This document shows positions 44,141 to 52,852 of a stretch of 64,000 nt of DNA, piece by piece. A program made the position numbers and the translations under genes. Every line of letters starts with the position of its first letter. Within the stretch, counting starts at the first letter, position 1. Source of the DNA: an uncultured Lachnospiraceae bacterium (GTDB lineage: Bacteria > Bacillota > Clostridia > Lachnospirales > Lachnospiraceae). Under the pieces are notes generated by a model. It made no database searches. It was not told the origin of the DNA and saw only the letters and a program-made list of their open reading frames with translations. The stretch covers positions 37,766 through 101,765 of the forward strand of contig URQQ01000007.1 of NCBI GenBank assembly GCA_900549995.1. Reading direction: 5' to 3'.

Positions 44141-46271
44141 TGTCTATGGCAGACTCCGCTCACATAATAAAAAGAATTATCTGATGCTGATCTTCTGTAT
44201 AGGGCTGTCGGTGATGCTGATCACATCATATGGACTGATCTATTTCAGTTCTACAGTACAGGTCATTCTGCCAAGGGGCGGCGACAGCAGGAAGATGGCC
44301 AATATGGTGTTTGCGGCGGCCATTCTGGGATGCGGAATATTTACGATCTATGCGGCTTCTCTGTTTTACCGCTATAAGAGCCGTGAAATTGGAATTTTTA
44401 TGGCACTTGGAGCACCGAGAGCGAAACTTCGGAAAATGTTGTTTGTAGATCTGATCATTGTCGTATGTGGGAGCTGTGCGGCAGGAATCCTCCTGGCATT
44501 TCCGCTGTCCGCAGGAATCTGGGGGATGTTTCAGATGATGATTATTGACACGAAAGAGATGACATATAAGGCCGGATGGACAGGTCTGCTTGTCGGAGTA
44601 TTGTTTTCAGGCTTTGTATGCGTCAGTATCTTTCTGATGGCGGTCCGTTTCCTTCAGAGGACGAACATCATAGAGGTGCTGAATGATTTCAGAATCTCGG
44701 AACCGGTAAAGGATGTGAAAGGATGGTATCTTCCGGTGGGAATTGTGTTGATTGTGGCAGGATTTCTGGGAGGATATTACGGACTTAAGGTGGTGGAAGT
44801 TCTGTTTTCTTACCGTATCTACAGTGTATGGAATCTGTTCTATCTGCTCTGTTTTGCGGGGGTATATCTTCTGATGGTTTACATTGTGGTTCACGCAAAG
44901 CGGGGAAATCATCCGGAGCGATATTACAGGAATCTGATCTCGACCAGTATGATGAGATTTATGGGGAGACAGACTGTCCGCAACATGTGTGTGATTGTCC
45001 TGCTTGTCTTCGGCGGTCTTTTCGTCGTGACCTATACTCCATATATGTCGACCAGCAATCAGGCGTATGTGAAAAATATGGACCGTGATTTTATGTTTAC
45101 CTGCCCTGCATCACAGGAGCAGATGAACAGGGAAGAAATAGAGGAGCTGGCTTCCAGGCATCAGATGCAGATACAGGATTATTTTGAAATGAAAGGAATC
45201 AGTCTTATCGTTGACGGAACGTTAGAGGAAGAAGGGGAGCATGGAAAAGTAACAGATGTATATGAGAAGCAGCTGCAAAGTACGGCATTTTACCGTGCAG
45301 GCGATATCAGTGAAGTGACCGGAAGAAACGTAGAAGTAAAACCGGGGGAATACAAAAGAATTTTTAAAAGTATCAATTCCGAAAAAGCGGAGTCCGAAGA
45401 GATTGGGTCCGATGACATACTTGTGACGGATCCGGTTACGAAAGAGGAGAAGACATATGTGTATGGCGGCGGTGAGAAGTTAGGAAATGTCTTGACTACC
45501 TCTGTTTTTGACGGAATGAATATCATTCTGAATGATGCGGATTTTAAGGCTTATGCAGAACATATGGAACAGAAATATGAATACCGTACGGTATCTTTCG
45601 ATGTCAAAGACTGGAGTAAATCTTATGCATTTGCATCAGAGCTTAAGAATGAGATTATCAGCAGAACTTCAAAGGAGAATGCAGTTTTCAGCGAGTATGA
45701 CTGGTTTGAGGATGAACAATGCAGGGAAAAAGGAGAAGTCTATTATGTAAATGAGGAATTTAAGCCGGGAGAAGGTGATCTTATGCTTTCGAAAGACAAC
45801 AGCCAGCTGAGTATGAGATGGAGATATTATCCGGATTTTAAAATTCTGAAAGAGCAGGATATGATGAAGAATGTAGCTGTCATGCTCATGCTGTTCATTT
45901 ACATTGCGATTATATGTCTGGCAGCGGTTGGAATCATTGCTTACACAAGAGGCGTTTCGATTGCGATGAATTACCGACAGGTATTTGTTGATCTGAGGCG
46001 GCTTGGTGCGAACCGGAGATATATGATGTTCTGCATCAGGGGGCAGCTCATGAAAGTGTTCTTTTATCCGTTTTTCGTGGGACTGATTCTGAGCGTATTC
46101 TTTATCCTGCTGATCTTTCAGGGAAATGATGGCATCATTACTGCTGCAGAATGGAAGACACTGGGGATGGATGCACTGATTTATGCGGTCATATTTGGTT
46201 ATATCTATCTTGTATACCGCATGGCATCGGCAAAATTCAAAAAGATTGTTGGTGTAGACGAGAAGATCTGA
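44127..46271 (+). CDS. FtsX-like ABC permease, BceB-like
   Basis: 714 residues. There are helices near 18-38, 60-80, 105-130, 150-175, 195-220 and 230-250, then a large outer domain (roughly 300-560), and a final group of helices near 585-610, 635-660 and 680-700. The layout of helices with one big outer loop between two permease halves is that of BceB, in which the loop binds peptide antibiotics such as bacitracin. Two FtsX domains are visible. The ATPase start codon overlap and the following regulator genes show one operon. The ligand of this copy is unknown. Confidence 0.82.
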   Translation: MTMNNVYGRLRSHNKKNYLMLIFCIGLSVMLITSYGLIYFSSTVQVILPRGGDSRKMANMVFAAAILGCGIFTIYAASLFYRYKSREIGIFMALGAPRAKLRKMLFVDLIIVVCGSCAAGILLAFPLSAGIWGMFQMMIIDTKEMTYKAGWTGLLVGVLFSGFVCVSIFLMAVRFLQRTNIIEVLNDFRISEPVKDVKGWYLPVGIVLIVAGFLGGYYGLKVVEVLFSYRIYSVWNLFYLLCFAGVYLLMVYIVVHAKRGNHPERYYRNLISTSMMRFMGRQTVRNMCVIVLLVFGGLFVVTYTPYMSTSNQAYVKNMDRDFMFTCPASQEQMNREEIEELASRHQMQIQDYFEMKGISLIVDGTLEEEGEHGKVTDVYEKQLQSTAFYRAGDISEVTGRNVEVKPGEYKRIFKSINSEKAESEEIGSDDILVTDPVTKEEKTYVYGGGEKLGNVLTTSVFDGMNIILNDADFKAYAEHMEQKYEYRTVSFDVKDWSKSYAFASELKNEIISRTSKENAVFSEYDWFEDEQCREKGEVYYVNEEFKPGEGDLMLSKDNSQLSMRWRYYPDFKILKEQDMMKNVAVMLMLFIYIAIICLAAVGIIAYTRGVSIAMNYRQVFVDLRRLGANRRYMMFCIRGQLMKVFFYPFFVGLILSVFFILLIFQGNDGIITAAEWKTLGMDALIYAVIFGYIYLVYRMASAKFKKIVGVDEKI

Positions 46272-46301
46272 TATGATAATAGAGATGTTAGGAGGTTTCG
46301 T

Positions 46302-47012
46302 ATGGTGACGGTAGGTATCTGTGATGATGAAGGAAAACAGCGGGGAATGCTGAAAGATATTGTAGAACTTTTTATGGAACTTCACGGCGAGGCATGTGAA
46401 ATTCTGGAATATCAAAGCGGTGAGGCATTGCTGAATGAATTTCAAAAGCAGCCGGATCTTCTGGACATTCTGTTTCTTGATATTGAACTTGGAGGAGTTA
46501 CGGGAATTGACGCGGCCAGGGCGCTGAGAAAAAAGTCCGGGCATTTTGAATTGATTTTCGTGACCGGGTTTTCTGACTATGTATTTAACGGCTATGAAGT
46601 TGGTGCGCTGAATTATATTCTGAAGCCTTATCAGCCGGAGAAAATACGTGCGGTTCTTCAGTCAGCACTTGAGAAACTTCATAAGAACAGAGATCATTAT
46701 TTTCCCATCCAGCAGAAAAATCAGATCAGGAAGGTACCGTTGAGCGAAATCTTATATTTCACAAGTGACCTGCGGAAAATAGTACTGACAACACGGAATG
46801 AAAAACTGGAGTTTTACGGGAAGCTGTCTGAGATCAAAGAGCAGCTGCCAGCAGTATTTGTGAGGGTTCATCAGAGATATATTGTGCATCTGAAATATGT
46901 GGATCAGATTGATTCCCAGGGGATTTTGCTTGGGAGTCAGCTGATTCCGGTGAGCAGGAAATATTACCAGGAGGTATCTGGCGCTTTTGCCAGATACCTT
47001 TTGGCGCAGTGA
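46302..47012 (+). CDS. LytTR-family response regulator
   Basis: 236 residues: receiver domain (DDE at the N-terminus, DILFLDIELGG with the phospho-Asp near residue 57, VTGFSDYVFNGYEVGA, KPYQPEKI) and a C-terminal LytTR DNA-binding domain (RKVPLSEILYFTSDLRKIVL to FVRVHQRYIVHLKYV). AGGAGG precedes ATG 46302. LytTR regulators bind direct repeats upstream of targets; none was located here. It follows the permease by 30 bp and pairs with the GHKL kinase. Confidence 0.93.
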   Translation: MVTVGICDDEGKQRGMLKDIVELFMELHGEACEILEYQSGEALLNEFQKQPDLLDILFLDIELGGVTGIDAARALRKKSGHFELIFVTGFSDYVFNGYEVGALNYILKPYQPEKIRAVLQSALEKLHKNRDHYFPIQQKNQIRKVPLSEILYFTSDLRKIVLTTRNEKLEFYGKLSEIKEQLPAVFVRVHQRYIVHLKYVDQIDSQGILLGSQLIPVSRKYYQEVSGAFARYLLAQ

Positions 47013-47028
47013 AATGGGGAGGCCATAG

Positions 47029-48342
47029 ATGGGTTCGGTGATAGAGTTTCTGAGAGTGTTTCAATATATAAATGGTCTGGCTTCCGGGTATTTTCTGTAC
47101 CGTCTCTGTGGGTGCTTTGTCACATGGAAAGATTCCAGGTGGGCGAAAATAACGGGTTTTCTTGGCCTGACCTCGCTGATGGTCCTTCCAATCTATATGG
47201 TAGATGTCACAAATGTGCTGGGACTTCTTCTGGGGATGACAGTGCTTGTGATTATCTGCAGTGAAGGGACAATCGCCGCCAAGTTCAGCACGGTTGTGAT
47301 CTTTTATCCGGTGGTACTTGGGATCAGCTTTCTGAAGTATGACATCGCGCCGCTGTTTTTCATCAAATTTATTGGAGCAAATGTAGTGAATGTCACGGCA
47401 AGCATTTCCGTGCTTCTCGCAAGTACGGCTGTGTGGGCGGGAATTTTTATTTTTTTCAGAGATCGTCTCAAAGGAATTAAGAGGTATATGACCACGCGTA
47501 TCTATCTGACGACGGACATTCTCTGTATGGCTGCGTTTACGGCGATTCTGGCGGCAATCATTTTCCCGTCGGATTATGACCGGGAGATCAATGCAGCCAG
47601 CCGGTTTACCTATCAGCCGAAAGTGGGGTATCTGATTGTTGCCGCTTCCATCATTTCAATTCTGGCTTCTCTTGTTCTGATGCAGCGGATGACAGAGTCT
47701 GTAAAAGAACAGATGCAGCTTCAGGCGGAACGGATGAAAACGGAATATTACCAGACACTTTTGGAACAGCAGGAGAGGACAAGGAAGCTGGTTCATGATA
47801 TCAATAACCATTTTCAGATGGTGGAAGGATATCTGAGAGAGAAGAACATCGATGGGGCAGTCAGCTATCTGGCACGGATGAAAGAGTCACTGCCGGCAGG
47901 GACAGGGAGGAAGTTCTGTTCTGACAGTGCAGTGAACGCACTTCTGAACAGCAGGTATACGAGACTTCTTGAGATGCATGCGGATGTACATTTCAATATT
48001 GATATCGGCAATATGACAGGTATAGAGCCGATGGATCTGTGTACGTTGTTTGGGAACATCCTTGACAATGCGATAGAAGCTTTAGAGCAGGTGGGTGAGG
48101 AAAGAAGAACAGTGAAGCTTCAGGCCAGATGCGAAAAAGGATTGTTTACAGTGGGTGCGGTGAACAGCAAAGTGAATGGCATTGTGGAACAAGACGGCCA
48201 TATTTTGACCGGAAAAGATGAAAAAGACGTACACGGATACGGGATTGAAAATATAAAAGAGATCACATGCAGGTATGGAGGGAAGATGGAAATCAGTTAT
48301 ACAGAGGATGAATTTTCAATTCTTGTGTACATGCAGGTTTAG
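47029..48342 (+). CDS. GHKL-domain sensor histidine kinase (AgrC-like)
   Basis: 437 residues: about six membrane helices in the first ~220 residues, a dimerisation helix, the His motif KLVHDINNHFQMVEGYL and the GHKL ATPase (LFGNILDNAIEAL and GYGIENIKEI). The helix-rich input and the GHKL domain are typical of AgrC/peptide-sensing kinases that pair with LytTR regulators. Bce-type transporters usually partner with short BceS kinases and OmpR-type regulators, so this pairing is unusual. The start follows ATGGGGAGGC. Confidence 0.9.
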   Translation: MGSVIEFLRVFQYINGLASGYFLYRLCGCFVTWKDSRWAKITGFLGLTSLMVLPIYMVDVTNVLGLLLGMTVLVIICSEGTIAAKFSTVVIFYPVVLGISFLKYDIAPLFFIKFIGANVVNVTASISVLLASTAVWAGIFIFFRDRLKGIKRYMTTRIYLTTDILCMAAFTAILAAIIFPSDYDREINAASRFTYQPKVGYLIVAASIISILASLVLMQRMTESVKEQMQLQAERMKTEYYQTLLEQQERTRKLVHDINNHFQMVEGYLREKNIDGAVSYLARMKESLPAGTGRKFCSDSAVNALLNSRYTRLLEMHADVHFNIDIGNMTGIEPMDLCTLFGNILDNAIEALEQVGEERRTVKLQARCEKGLFTVGAVNSKVNGIVEQDGHILTGKDEKDVHGYGIENIKEITCRYGGKMEISYTEDEFSILVYMQV

Positions 48343-48406
48343 GGAAAGTTTTTTGATGACCGTGCAGGAAAAACAGATGTTTTGATCAGGAGAACACAAT
48401 CCATTA

Positions 48407-48435
48407 TTGCAATTGCCGTAAAATTGGGGTATAAT
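48407..48435 (+). promoter_or_regulatory. thrC promoter
   Basis: TTGCAA (48407-48412), 17-bp spacer, TATAAT (48430-48435); a ~70-nt leader follows before the start codon. Confidence 0.7.
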
Positions 48436-48509
48436 CCGTCATATATTGGAGCGTGTCTGAAAATTCAGTACGCAAAACAGTTACGAGAATTTCCAATGGA
48501 TAGTGAAAG

Positions 48510-50009
48510 GTGAAGAATATGAATTTATTGTACAAAAGCACTAGAAACAACGAGAAGACAGTAACAGCTTCAGAAGCAATCTTAAAGGGACTCGCAGATG
48601 ACGGAGGATTATTTATCCCTGTGTCCATTCCGAAACTGGATGTCTCGATGGATGCATTAAAAGATATGACATATCAGGAGACTGCTTATTATGTAATGAA
48701 AGAGTTTCTCACTGATTTTACAGAGGAAGAGCTGAAAAGCTGTATAGCAAAAGCGTACGACGAAAAGTTCGATACAGAAGAGATTGCACCGCTTGCGAAG
48801 GCTTGCGGCGCATATTATCTGGAATTGTTCCACGGTGCAACGATTGCGTTTAAGGATATGGCGCTTTCCATTCTTCCGCACCTGATGACAACGGCGGCAA
48901 AGAAAAACCATGTGGAGAATGAGATTGTCATATTGACAGCAACCTCAGGAGATACGGGAAAGGCAGCGCTTTCCGGATTTGCAGATGTGCCGGGTACAAG
49001 AATTATTGTATTCTATCCGAAAGACGGAGTCAGCAAAGTGCAGGAACTTCAGATGGTGACACAGAAAGGAGAGAATACTTCTGTTGTTGCAATCCATGGG
49101 AATTTTGACAATGCGCAGAGCGGAGTGAAAGCAATTTTTGAGAACAGAGAACTGGAAGAGAAGATGAAAGCGGCAGGATATCAGTTCTCATCAGCAAACT
49201 CCATCAATATCGGACGTCTTGTTCCGCAGATTGTCTACTATGTATATGCTTATGCGAAACTGCTTCAGAATGAGGAGATCAAGGCAGGGGAAGAGATCAA
49301 TGTAGTTGTTCCTACCGGGAATTTCGGTAATATACTTGCCGCTTATTTTGTGAAAATGATGGGCGTGCCGATCGCGAAGCTCGTCTGTGCGTCTAATGAG
49401 AATAAAGTATTGTTTGATTTCTTCGAGAGCGGTACATATGACAGAAACCGTGAGTTCATTCTGACAAGTTCTCCTTCTATGGATATCTTGATTTCCAGCA
49501 ACCTGGAACGTCTGATCTACATGGTGAGCGGAAGAAACAGTGAGAAAAACCGCGAACTGATGGAAGCACTCAAGGCCGAAGGTTCCTATGAGATTACAGA
49601 GGAAATGAAGGCGAATCTGGCTGATTTTGCGGCCGGTTATGCAACGGAAGAGGAGACGAAACAGACGATTCGTACGTTATATGAAGATACAGGATATGTG
49701 ATAGATACACATACAGCAGTTGCGGCTACCGTCTTAAAGGCATATCAAAGAGACAGTAAAGATACGAGAAAGTGTGTCGTTGCGTCAACTGCAAGTCCGT
49801 ATAAATTCGCAGGCAGTGTCATGACAGCAATTGACGGAAAATATGCTGATATGGATGACTTTGCGCTGATCGATGAACTGGAGAAAATATCAGGAGTACA
49901 GGTGCCAAAGGCAGTGGAAGAGATTCGAAGTGCCGGGATACTTCACACGAAAGAGTGCGATGCCGATCAGATGGAAGCGGCTGTAAAAGAAATACTTGGG
50001 ATTAAATAA
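48510..50009 (+). CDS. thrC: Threonine synthase
   Basis: 499 residues, the long fungal/Gram-negative-type threonine synthase with the N-terminal extension. The PLP-binding Lys is in the segment LFHGATIAFKDMALS. GDTGKAALSG, VVVPTGNFGN and the C-terminal domain are intact. It converts O-phospho-homoserine to threonine and phosphate. The gene stands alone with its own promoter. A small membrane-protein gene follows after 20 bp and may be cotranscribed. Confidence 0.95.
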   Translation: MKNMNLLYKSTRNNEKTVTASEAILKGLADDGGLFIPVSIPKLDVSMDALKDMTYQETAYYVMKEFLTDFTEEELKSCIAKAYDEKFDTEEIAPLAKACGAYYLELFHGATIAFKDMALSILPHLMTTAAKKNHVENEIVILTATSGDTGKAALSGFADVPGTRIIVFYPKDGVSKVQELQMVTQKGENTSVVAIHGNFDNAQSGVKAIFENRELEEKMKAAGYQFSSANSINIGRLVPQIVYYVYAYAKLLQNEEIKAGEEINVVVPTGNFGNILAAYFVKMMGVPIAKLVCASNENKVLFDFFESGTYDRNREFILTSSPSMDILISSNLERLIYMVSGRNSEKNRELMEALKAEGSYEITEEMKANLADFAAGYATEEETKQTIRTLYEDTGYVIDTHTAVAATVLKAYQRDSKDTRKCVVASTASPYKFAGSVMTAIDGKYADMDDFALIDELEKISGVQVPKAVEEIRSAGILHTKECDADQMEAAVKEILGIK

Positions 50010-50029
50010 TCTGGAAAGAAGAGAATACG

Positions 50030-50374
50030 ATGGATGATTTTACAATGTTATTAGGGCTTTTAATGCTGGGCTGCGGAATTTACTGTCTGTATGCGGCTGT
50101 AATGCTGAAGACGAAGGGCGTCATCAATAAGACAATACTGCTTGGCAAGGATACAGATCCGAGAAAATGCAAAGATAAAGAAGGATACATCAGCTGTGTA
50201 TTTCCAAAGACACTGGTACTGGGAGTCGTATGTACACTGTATGCGGTGGTAGATCTTGTCAATTCATTTTTTGTAAAGATACCAGTGCTCTGGTATATCA
50301 TGCTTGCGGCGTTCCTTGTTGTGCTTGTATGGTTCGGTGCCACCACTTCAAAAGCTGCTAAAAAATATTTTTAA
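50030..50374 (+). CDS. Small membrane protein of unknown function
   Basis: 114 residues with three hydrophobic segments (about 5-25, 65-88 and 90-107) and a short cytoplasmic loop of basic and Cys residues (KTILLGKDTDPRKCKDKEGYISC). The start follows GGAAAGAAGAG. Located 20 bp after thrC. I do not recognise a characterised family. Confidence 0.6.
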   Translation: MDDFTMLLGLLMLGCGIYCLYAAVMLKTKGVINKTILLGKDTDPRKCKDKEGYISCVFPKTLVLGVVCTLYAVVDLVNSFFVKIPVLWYIMLAAFLVVLVWFGATTSKAAKKYF

Positions 50375-50441
50375 ATAATGATTTGAAAGAGCAGTAAATA
50401 ATACTTAGATAAAGTGGACAGACTAAAGTTGTAAGTTTTAG

Positions 50442-50470
50442 TTGAAAACAGTAGAAGAGTGGTCTATAAT
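50442..50470 (+). promoter_or_regulatory. Promoter of the 6S-like RNA gene
   Basis: TTGAAA (50442-50447), 17-bp spacer, perfect TATAAT (50465-50470). No ORF follows, only a structured ~190-nt stretch ending in a terminator. Confidence 0.75.
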
Positions 50471-50476
50471 ATGAAT

Positions 50477-50706
50477 TAGGAAAGGAACCTGGGATGTTCG
50501 ACAGCCCTGTTATTTTGAACCTACATCACTTTAAACGGGATTCTTATATTTCTGAAAGGATGTCAGGCCGCCAGTAAGCAGCGGAAGGCAGAGAGTCAGA
50601 TGCGGTTGCCCACCTAGCTTTGGCTAGGAGTCAAAATACAGGAAACGGCATTTTGGGGGACTTTACAAAAGATAAAAGCAGCTGTGTAATGCAGCTGCTT
50701 CTTTTT
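50477..50706 (+). ncRNA. ssrS: Probable 6S RNA
   Basis: A stand-alone transcription unit: promoter, ~190-nt RNA, intrinsic terminator (stem 50677-50684 with 50692-50699, T run). The 5' block CCTGGGATGTTCGACAGCC and the 3' block GGCATTTTGGGGGA can pair and look like the conserved closing stem of 6S RNAs (E. coli: GAGATGTTCG near the 5' end and GGCATCTCGG near the 3' end). Inside, 50506-50518 pairs with 50631-50642, and there is a local hairpin CCTAGC/GCTAGG at 50613-50628. 6S RNA mimics an open promoter and binds RNA polymerase holoenzyme. Identification rests on these blocks and the unit layout, not on a covariance search. Confidence 0.7.
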
Positions 50707-50707
50707 G

Positions 50708-50866
50708 CGCTGACAATGAGCCACATAGACTCGTGCTTGCACGAAAGTCTATGTGGCGAATGTCCGTCACTGAGCAGCAAAGCTGCGAAGTGAAGGTGTC
50801 AGCGGGAATCGGGGAATCCCGATTCAGACAATGAGCCAGATAGATTCGTGCTCAATGAATGTCGAC
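50708..50866. repeat. Cloverleaf-like inverted-repeat element plus partial second copy
   Basis: Outer arms CGCTGACA (50708-50715) and TGTCAGCG (50797-50804) enclose two hairpins: a 12-bp stem GCCACATAGACT / AGTCTATGTGGC (50720-50757), which carries an inner CGTG...CACG stem, and a stem at 50767-50793 (TCACT...AGTGA with GCAGC/GCTGC). A further hairpin GAATCGGG-GAAT-CCCGATTC lies at 50806-50825. At 50826-50866 a degraded copy of the first arm (GACAATGAGCCAGATAGATTCGTGCT) appears. This is compatible with a dispersed MITE or structured-repeat family; other genome copies cannot be checked here. Confidence 0.6.
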
Positions 50867-50923
50867 AATATACTCTGTTAATTTAGCACATTAAATTTGT
50901 GCAATCTTTCTTGTCCATAGTTA

Positions 50924-50952
50924 TTGACTTTTTATTCACAAAGTGAGATAAT
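50924..50952 (+). promoter_or_regulatory. pckA promoter
   Basis: TTGACT (50924-50929), 17-bp spacer, GATAAT (50947-50952), 43 bp before the start codon. A short inverted repeat GCACA...TGTGC (about 50886-50902) lies upstream and might bind a regulator. Confidence 0.75.
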
Positions 50953-50994
50953 AGAGAGGATTTTTGATAATAATGAAAGCGAGGTTGATACAAG

Positions 50995-52599
50995 ATGGCA
51001 AATGTTGATTTGAGTCAATACGGCATTAGTGGAGTTACAGAAGTTGTACATAATCCTTCTTTTGAAATGTTATTTGAAGAAGAGACAAAACCGGAACTGG
51101 AGGGCTTTGAAAGAGGCCAGGTGAGTGAATTAGGTGCAGTCAATGTTATGACTGGTATTTATACAGGACGTTCACCTAAGGACAAGTTCATTGTCATGGA
51201 TGAGAACTCAAAGGACACTGTGTGGTGGACATCTGATGAGTATAAAAATGACAACCATCCTGCAAGTCAGGAAGCATGGGACACAGTAAAGGATATTGCG
51301 TTAAAAGAGCTTTCTAACAAGCGTCTTTTCGTAGTAGATGCATTCTGCGGTGCAAATAAAGATACCCGCATGTCGATCCGTTTCATCGTTGAGGTGGCAT
51401 GGCAGGCTCATTTTGTAACCAACATGTTTATCCAGCCTACAGCTGAAGAGCTTGAAGAGTTTAAGCCAGACTTCATTGTATATAATGCTTCTAAAGCAAA
51501 AGTAGAGAACTATAAAGAATTAGGACTGAATTCAGAGACAGCTGCTATGTTCAATATCACCAGCCGTGAGCAGGTTATTGTAAATACATGGTACGGCGGA
51601 GAGATGAAGAAAGGTATGTTCTCTATGATGAACTACTATCTTCCATTAAAAGGCATTGCTTCTATGCACTGCTCAGCAAACACAGATTTGAACGGTGAAA
51701 ATACAGCTATTTTCTTCGGCCTTTCAGGAACAGGAAAGACAACATTGTCAACAGATCCGAAGCGTCTTCTGATTGGAGATGACGAGCATGGATGGGATGA
51801 CAAGGGAATCTTTAACTTTGAGGGCGGATGTTATGCGAAAGTTATCAACCTCGATAAAGAATCTGAGCCGGATATCTACAATGCAATCAAACGTAATGCT
51901 CTTCTTGAGAACGTTACACTTGATGCTGAAGGCAAGATTGATTTTGATGACAAGAGCGTAACTGAAAATACTCGTGTATCTTACCCGATCGACCATATTC
52001 AGAATATTGTTCGTCCAGTTTCAGCAGCACCTGCTGCAAAAGATGTAATCTTCCTGTCAGCAGATGCATTCGGCGTACTGCCTCCAGTATCTGTATTGAC
52101 TCCGGAGCAGACACAGTACTACTTCCTGTCAGGATTTACAGCAAAACTTGCTGGTACAGAGCGTGGAATTACAGAGCCTACACCTACATTCTCAGCTTGC
52201 TTTGGACAGGCATTCCTGGAACTGCATCCTACAAAATATGCAGAGGAACTTGTGAAGAAGATGGAGAAGAGCGGAGCAAAAGCTTATCTTGTTAACACTG
52301 GATGGAATGGTTCCGGAAAACGTATCTCTATCCGTGACACACGTGGTATCATCGACGCGATTCTGGATGGTTCTATTGCGAAAGCACCAACGAAGAAACT
52401 GCCATATTTCAATTTCGAAATTCCGACAGAGCTTCCAGGTGTTGATCCTAAGATCCTTGATCCTCGTGATACATACGAGAATGTTTCCGAGTGGGAGACA
52501 AAAGCAGAAGATCTTGCACAGCGTTTTGTGAAGAACTTTGCAAAATATGAAGGTAACGAAGCTGGTAAAGCATTAGTTTCTGCAGGCCCTCAGTTATAA
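50995..52599 (+). CDS. pckA: Phosphoenolpyruvate carboxykinase (ATP)
   Basis: 534 residues, the standard length of ATP-type PEPCK. The kinase 1a P-loop GLSGTGKTTLS is intact, and the oxaloacetate/PEP site has YTGRSPKDKFIV and WYGGEMKKGMFSMMNYYLP. The Asp-rich metal motif GDDEHGW follows. In anaerobic Clostridia the enzyme often runs in the carboxylating direction, fixing CO2 onto PEP. It has its own promoter and terminators. Codon use is markedly biased (many GCA/GAC/CGT), as in highly expressed genes. Confidence 0.97.
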   Translation: MANVDLSQYGISGVTEVVHNPSFEMLFEEETKPELEGFERGQVSELGAVNVMTGIYTGRSPKDKFIVMDENSKDTVWWTSDEYKNDNHPASQEAWDTVKDIALKELSNKRLFVVDAFCGANKDTRMSIRFIVEVAWQAHFVTNMFIQPTAEELEEFKPDFIVYNASKAKVENYKELGLNSETAAMFNITSREQVIVNTWYGGEMKKGMFSMMNYYLPLKGIASMHCSANTDLNGENTAIFFGLSGTGKTTLSTDPKRLLIGDDEHGWDDKGIFNFEGGCYAKVINLDKESEPDIYNAIKRNALLENVTLDAEGKIDFDDKSVTENTRVSYPIDHIQNIVRPVSAAPAAKDVIFLSADAFGVLPPVSVLTPEQTQYYFLSGFTAKLAGTERGITEPTPTFSACFGQAFLELHPTKYAEELVKKMEKSGAKAYLVNTGWNGSGKRISIRDTRGIIDAILDGSIAKAPTKKLPYFNFEIPTELPGVDPKILDPRDTYENVSEWETKAEDLAQRFVKNFAKYEGNEAGKALVSAGPQL

Positions 52600-52611
52600 A
52601 ATGACAAAACA

Positions 52612-52634
52612 ATCTCAGTTACTGTGAGATTTTA
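52612..52634 (+). terminator. Weak terminator candidate after pckA
   Basis: Short stem ATCTCA/TGAGAT with a T run shortly after the pckA stop; the stronger candidate lies at 52671. Confidence 0.4.
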
Positions 52635-52670
52635 AAGGCAGATGGCCAATGGCCGTTTTGACTGTAGACA

Positions 52671-52725
52671 AAAGACGAACCGGACTGTACAACCTGAGGG
52701 TTGGCAGTTTGGTTCGTCTTTTTTT
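52671..52725 (+). terminator. Strong terminator
   Basis: Eleven-pair stem AAAGACGAACC / GGTTCGTCTTT with an inner paired part (GACTG/CAGT) and a run of seven T. It closes pckA transcription ahead of yihY. Confidence 0.85.
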
Positions 52726-52852
52726 GGCAGTCGTCGACAGTGTTGAATCGGATGGCAGCAGGAGGACTAAGATTCCTGAGGACAGCCCGGCTTTACTAAA
52801 AATTCATTTTATGTTAATATAAAAGCTATTACACAAGTAATGGAGTAGAAAG

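Noticed and set aside
50550..50610. SRP RNA-like stretch in the structured RNA
   Set aside because: GTCAGG and AAGCAGC blocks occur, but the GGAA tetraloop helix and the symmetrical loop of SRP RNA are absent; 6S features fit better.
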